Source: Sphaeroforma sirkka (taxonomy: Eukaryota > Opisthokonta > Ichthyosporea > Ichthyophonida). Taken from it: 22,663 nucleotides of DNA. The notes beneath the pieces were generated by a model. The model searched no databases and had not been told where the DNA came from. It was given only the letters and a program-made list of their open reading frames with translations. Made by a program: the position numbers and the translations under genes. The DNA lies in the NCBI GenBank assembly GCA_001586965.3, contig LUCW03002468.1, forward strand, positions 1 to 22,663, written 5' to 3'. Positions 19,040-22,663 of the stretch are shown here, piece by piece (positions within the stretch are counted from its first letter, which is position 1; each line of letters begins with the position of its first letter).

Positions 19040-19640
19040 TGTAAACTCCGATTGAAATTACTAGGTTTCAAACTATATTAAACTAAAATACAATTTAGTC
19101 AGTTAGGATTTAGCAGTGGTAGCTTGTGTAAGAATGATCGGGACTGCCTCTTGTTAAGAGCCTAAATATCCTCGATCACACAGGGCGTACCTCTAGCTGT
19201 TCTTTATTGAATAACTTTCACTCGAAGTACTAAGTGTTCATGACCACTTGCCTAATTTGTAAATAGACATAATAACGTAAGTCACGTTAATACATTAGCT
19301 GATATAAATAAAGTTCCATCTGAAGAAAAGTAAAAAAAAGAAAAAAGACTTATTGGATTTTGGAGATTGGTGGGAGGACCAAAATCTATAAGTAGTAGTT
19401 CGGAGATTATGAAATTTAGTTTATAATATCCTACATCTACTAATGTCTCAAATAGGTCCAAGTAGATGAGTCATACCAAATACTCAGGCTATTGGAGCCA
19501 TCAAAGTGAATTTAGAACACTTTGGAAATATTGGAAAAAAAGAGCTTGTACTAAATTATTTAAAATATAAATAAAAAAAACCAATGTATTATCTCAATTG
19601 ATCTTGATATTTTAGACTGACCGGAGGCCGTATTTCTACA
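19040..19640 (-). repeat. 5' LTR of R2
   Basis: The LTR is 601 bp on the minus strand. It shares the ACTCGAAG variant with the F2 LTR and differs from the R2 3' LTR at about eight sites by eye. Normal integration would leave identical LTRs. Confidence 0.9.
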
Positions 19641-20299
19641 AATAGAACACTTACGAGTGGCAGTAAGCCTTCTACCCCCATCTTAACTAAGCTCAATAAC
19701 TAAGCTCAACACTACTACAATAAACTAAGTAGATACTGCTGTATGTGCATATATAAGGGTGTACACTTGTGTTATTTACAGTCAGTTCTTGCTTGAACTG
19801 ATAAGAGATTACCAAAAAAGTGATGACGGACAAATATACAGTCCAGGTTGAAAATGTCAATATTTTATGTTTACCGCGCCTAATGAGTATGTATTGACTA
19901 CGATTAAAACACGGCCCTCTGGATTTAGGTCTGCTGAATTTTCGATTTCCGCTTGAGATCCTATCCAGAACGCCGTGATTAAAAAAAATAAAAATAAATT
20001 GCAATTGAATAAATTATTACTCTGTGTATGACTTCTTGAAACCTTTTTTTTTTTTTTTGTAAAACCAAAAAATATATATTCACATATAGTCTGCCTTAAC
20101 CTCAAACCGTTTTCCGTTAAAACTTTTATATATCGAATAATTAGACGTTTACGTTCAACTTTTATTCCATATACGGTCCTTAGTATGCTCACAGTTGCAC
20201 CTTGCGGGTCTAAAGTCTAAAACTCTTTGAGTCTAAAGTCTCAAACATTTGTGTGTACAGTTTTCATCTTACGAACTAGTCATATAAAAATATCTTAGG
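19641..20299. other. AT-rich spacer, no gene recognised
   Basis: The stretch holds short direct repeats (AACTAAGCTCAA twice near 19685 and 19698; GTCTAAAGTCT twice near 20209 and 20230), AT-rich runs, and a T15-16 run at about 20044-20059. Reading frames on the minus strand (19693-20192) are low-complexity and unconvincing. It looks like host intergenic DNA. Confidence 0.55.
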
Positions 20300-20783
20300 G
20301 AGGCCAGTCACAGACTCGCAGAGTCGCACTGGCACTGTGACAAGCTGACAGGCTGACAGCTGTGGCACACAGCCACACACTGTCAATTGTGAATTGAATT
20401 GTTATAGTTCGCACTGTCAAACACGTGTGTCGAGAGTCAGATCTGCTCGAAATTTTAGCAAAGCAATATATTATTGAGTATATATTTACTATTTTAGTAA
20501 AATGAGTTATTAGCTTCGTGACCTCACCTTCTAATAGAAGTTGGAACAGTGAACACTGAACAGTGTGTCTGTCCTACGGACTTGTCCGTGACTCCGTTCT
20601 CCCTGAAATTTTACACTTCTAGAGGGTCATGACAGTGTTCAACAGTCAACACTGTTCAGTCTTCACTGACTTAACTTCGTGAACGGCGAACATTTGTCAC
20701 TTGTCTGATAAAAGTAATGCATACATATAAACTAGTTGTAATATGTGTACCATCACAGATAAATTGCACGTTGAGACTTTAGG
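20300..20783 (+). promoter_or_regulatory. upstream region of the transporter gene, rich in CACTG/CAGTG and palindromes
   Basis: Ten CACTG or CAGTG pentamers fall in about 365 bp (20327, 20333, 20378, 20412, 20547, 20554, 20561, 20633, 20650, 20664), three of them spaced exactly seven bases apart. Inverted repeats include GCCAGT/ACTGGC enclosing GACTC/GAGTC (20303-20333), GCTGTG/CACAGC (20359-20373) and ACAGTGTT/AACACTGT (20632-20655). ATATAAAC near 20725 is a possible TATA element, 55 or so bases before the ATG. A regulatory role is inferred from position only. Confidence 0.45.
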
Positions 20784-21770
20784 ATGACTACGATAGCAAA
20801 TATGCCACCTTTGCATGACACCACCAGGAAACCGAACAAGGCGATCCTGTCGGTCCTCTCGTATGCGTTGTGTAGCATGACCATGATATATACAAATAAG
20901 CTTTGTCTGAGTACATATGGATTTGGCAAATACGTCAATCTCCTTCTCACAGCTCAATGCGGTATCAGCGTGACCTTACTATATATATTGAGAGCACAAG
21001 GTCAGATAAGATTGGCCTCGTTTAATTTTGAAACGGCAAAAAATTGGTTTCCTGCCACTATGCTTTTCTGCGCGATGCTCTATACTGGTAGTCAATCACT
21101 GAACTATTTGACAATACCTTTAGTAACCGTCTTCAAAAACTTGACCAACGTAATGATTGCCTACGGAGACCAGTACCTTTACAACTCAAAGGTATCAACG
21201 GGTGTGGCTATGGCACTCGGTCTGATGTTGGCTGGTTCGGTATTCGCAGCAGGAACAGACCTCTCGTTCAACCTGACGGGATATATATGGATGTCACTCA
21301 ATTGCATTTCCACTGGTGGGTACACATTATACATCAAAACGGCCAAGAAGAACACCTCACTTGACCAATGGGGAATGTCTTACTACAATAATTTGTTGAC
21401 TTGTATGATCACTCTCCCTGCGGCCCTTCTGACAGGGGAATTGGTTACTGTGCGTAACTTCGAGTACCTCTACGACACTGGTTTCATAGTATCGCTGGTT
21501 ATAAGTGGCGCCATAGGCACAGCTCTGAGCTTATCTGTGTTTTGGTGTATCAATGAAACCTCACCAACCACCTACTCAATGGTGGGCTCCCTGAATAAGA
21601 TTCCACTTACGATCTTATCGTTTTTCTTTTTCGCACAACCTATATCGTTCGCGTCAGGCGTGAGTATCGCCTTCGGAATCTTCTCCGGTATGGTGTTTAC
21701 TTACGCTAAATACAGACAAACGGAGCTCAGGAATCACTCGCAGAAAAGTCCTGCAGTCTCGGCTGCCTAA
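20784..21770 (+). CDS. GDP-mannose transporter (Vrg4/GONST-like nucleotide-sugar transporter)
   Basis: An intact, intronless 328-residue membrane protein, of usual length for the family. About ten hydrophobic segments lie near residues 19-38, 48-70, 89-110, 113-128, 137-155, 165-183, 198-217, 232-252, 262-283 and 288-308. Family motifs are KNWFP (86-90), FKNLTNVMIAYGD (117-129), YYNN (200-203, FYNN in yeast Vrg4) and GSLNK (268-272, GALNK in yeast Vrg4). In Vrg4 these last two contact the nucleotide sugar. The protein would exchange GDP-mannose for GMP across the Golgi membrane and supply mannose for glycoproteins, glycolipids or wall polymers. The start has A at -3, and no upstream in-frame ATG is needed. 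A related GDP-sugar or orphan substrate cannot be excluded. It is the only intact host gene here. Confidence 0.88.
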   Translation: MTTIANMPPLHDTTRKPNKAILSVLSYALCSMTMIYTNKLCLSTYGFGKYVNLLLTAQCGISVTLLYILRAQGQIRLASFNFETAKNWFPATMLFCAMLYTGSQSLNYLTIPLVTVFKNLTNVMIAYGDQYLYNSKVSTGVAMALGLMLAGSVFAAGTDLSFNLTGYIWMSLNCISTGGYTLYIKTAKKNTSLDQWGMSYYNNLLTCMITLPAALLTGELVTVRNFEYLYDTGFIVSLVISGAIGTALSLSVFWCINETSPTTYSMVGSLNKIPLTILSFFFFAQPISFASGVSIAFGIFSGMVFTYAKYRQTELRNHSQKSPAVSAA

Positions 21771-22663
21771 TATAATAAGTCTTCATAACGACTATCACCA
21801 TCGTGTATAGCATACCTTCATAAGAATTTAAATAATCCATCGTTTCCCGATCCCCTACCAAAACCAATTTTAACCCATGTTACATTTCTGTAAACTTTGA
21901 ATACAAGCCGTACACATAGCCTCCCGAATTGAGCAAGTAAGTAAGCCGAATATATTTAAACACAATGCAATGTCGCTCTCGAGTGTCGGCACAAGAATCA
22001 AGATTTTATGCTTCAGGCTTCAGCGCGCAATCCTGCCATGCTAAGATTCAGCGAATAAGTGTTAAAAGTATGTAAATAACTTGTTCGTATAGGGAGGGTC
22101 AAGGGATTATAATGGTTGGTCAGGGAAAGTCAGGAGATTCCAAGAGAGGTGTCCTAGTGGCTCATAGGTACGACAGGGGTGTTCTAGTGGACAACCAGGG
22201 TCTACTTTCCTCTCTCTATTGGAAAAAAATACTCAGATTCAAATTTATAATCAATTTTATTGGAAGTTTTTTTTCAAATTGCTTTTACAATTGGTGATAT
22301 TTTTTTGCGCTCTAGATCAACGGACCAGCCGATGAGTTCAACATCCATGGCAACTGAAAATACACCTCTACACTCTACACTCTACAGTCTAGGAACAATA
22401 CAACGTATGATATCAAGCCCTCTAAAATTGAATAGATATACATACGGTATACACACAGTTGCAGCACCGGATCAAACGTGGAGGCCGTGACAACAGCGGT
22501 GATTCTTAAAGATTGAATTTAAGGAGTATGGTGAACTTATCCATGTATGACATATGAGCAGCGAACAGACTTGATCAGGTTGCTCACTTTGCACTCTACA
22601 ACTGGTTTTGGAACTACTCGAAAATTGGGATAGAAGGGTTTACTATAGAAGCATACATAGATT
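21771..22663. other. downstream intergenic sequence, no gene recognised
   Basis: After the TAA at 21768-21770 comes AT-rich sequence with ATAATAAGT just past the stop, possibly part of the 3' untranslated region. Two near-identical 13-mers (GGTGTCCTAGTGG at 22148 and GGTGTTCTAGTGG at 22178) lie 30 bases apart. Short open frames near 22112-22490 have no recognisable protein features. Nothing else stands out. Confidence 0.5.

Larger units (their letters stand above)
17766..19640 (-). mobile_element. fam1 copy R2, compact LTR-flanked derivative (1.9 kb)
   Basis: Two nearly full-length LTRs flank only about 680 bp: the leader, the first 31 codons of gag, the protease-RT linker region and the 3' end of pol. 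Two internal deletions remove the rest, including protease, most of RT, RNase H, Dam-like and integrase domains. It keeps the signals needed in cis (LTRs, leader, G-run) and so looks like a non-autonomous derivative. The flanks do not show a target duplication (CAGC on one side, AATA on the other), and the LTRs differ at several sites, so recombination between elements is also possible. Confidence 0.85.

Noticed and set aside
20044..20059. T-run as the tail of a reverse-inserted LINE or SINE
   Set aside because: No target duplication or retroposon body could be found next to it.
19693..20192. Minus-strand open frames in the spacer
   Set aside because: AT-rich and low-complexity, including a T-run translated as poly-Lys or Phe; no recognisable protein features.
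22112..22490. Open frames downstream of the transporter
   Set aside because: Short, overlapping, with no motif and no clear upstream signals.

Overview
The window is eukaryotic nuclear DNA. Three things show this: long-terminal-repeat (LTR) retrotransposons with gag and pol genes, an intronless ten-helix Golgi nucleotide-sugar transporter, and RNA polymerase III box A/box B sequences. The transporter is of the Vrg4/GDP-mannose type, so a fungus, alga or other microbial eukaryote fits better than an animal. This is inference; no species is named.

Roughly the first 19.6 kb is a nest of retrotransposons. One family, called fam1 here, is Ty3/gypsy-like (gag, aspartic protease, RT with YLDD, RNase H, HHCC + DDE integrase, GPY/F and a chromodomain-like tail) with LTRs of about 595 bp that start TG and end CA. 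Its copies are: A, a 3' part running off the left edge with its LTR (1-3027, + strand); F2, an LTR plus the start of gag (3113-3942, +); R1, a minus-strand copy in two pieces (3943-4471 and 12128-14569); B, a complete element (4472-12127, +) inserted into R1 with a 4-bp ATTT target duplication; and R2, a compact derivative with two LTRs (17766-19640, minus). A second, unrelated element, X (14570-17765, +), abuts R1 and is itself cut by R2. No copy of pol is open: every copy carries several frame breaks, mostly one-base indels that differ between copies, although a few are shared.

The most unusual points in fam1 are a Dam-like (phage-type N6-adenine methyltransferase) domain between RNase H and integrase, with an NPPC motif in all three copies that reach it; an antisense tRNA-like sequence with perfect box A, box B and a T8 run lying in frame inside gag of B; and an open 122-codon reading frame in R2, made by joining the start of gag to the protease-RT linker.

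From 19641 onward the sequence looks like host DNA. An AT-rich spacer leads into a region dense in CACTG/CAGTG pentamers and nested palindromes (20300-20700), then the GDP-mannose transporter gene (20784-21770). About 0.9 kb with no recognisable gene follows. The transporter is the only intact host gene here. The retroelement parts would work together as capsid, polyprotein processing, reverse transcription and integration, but no complete functional set is open in this window.
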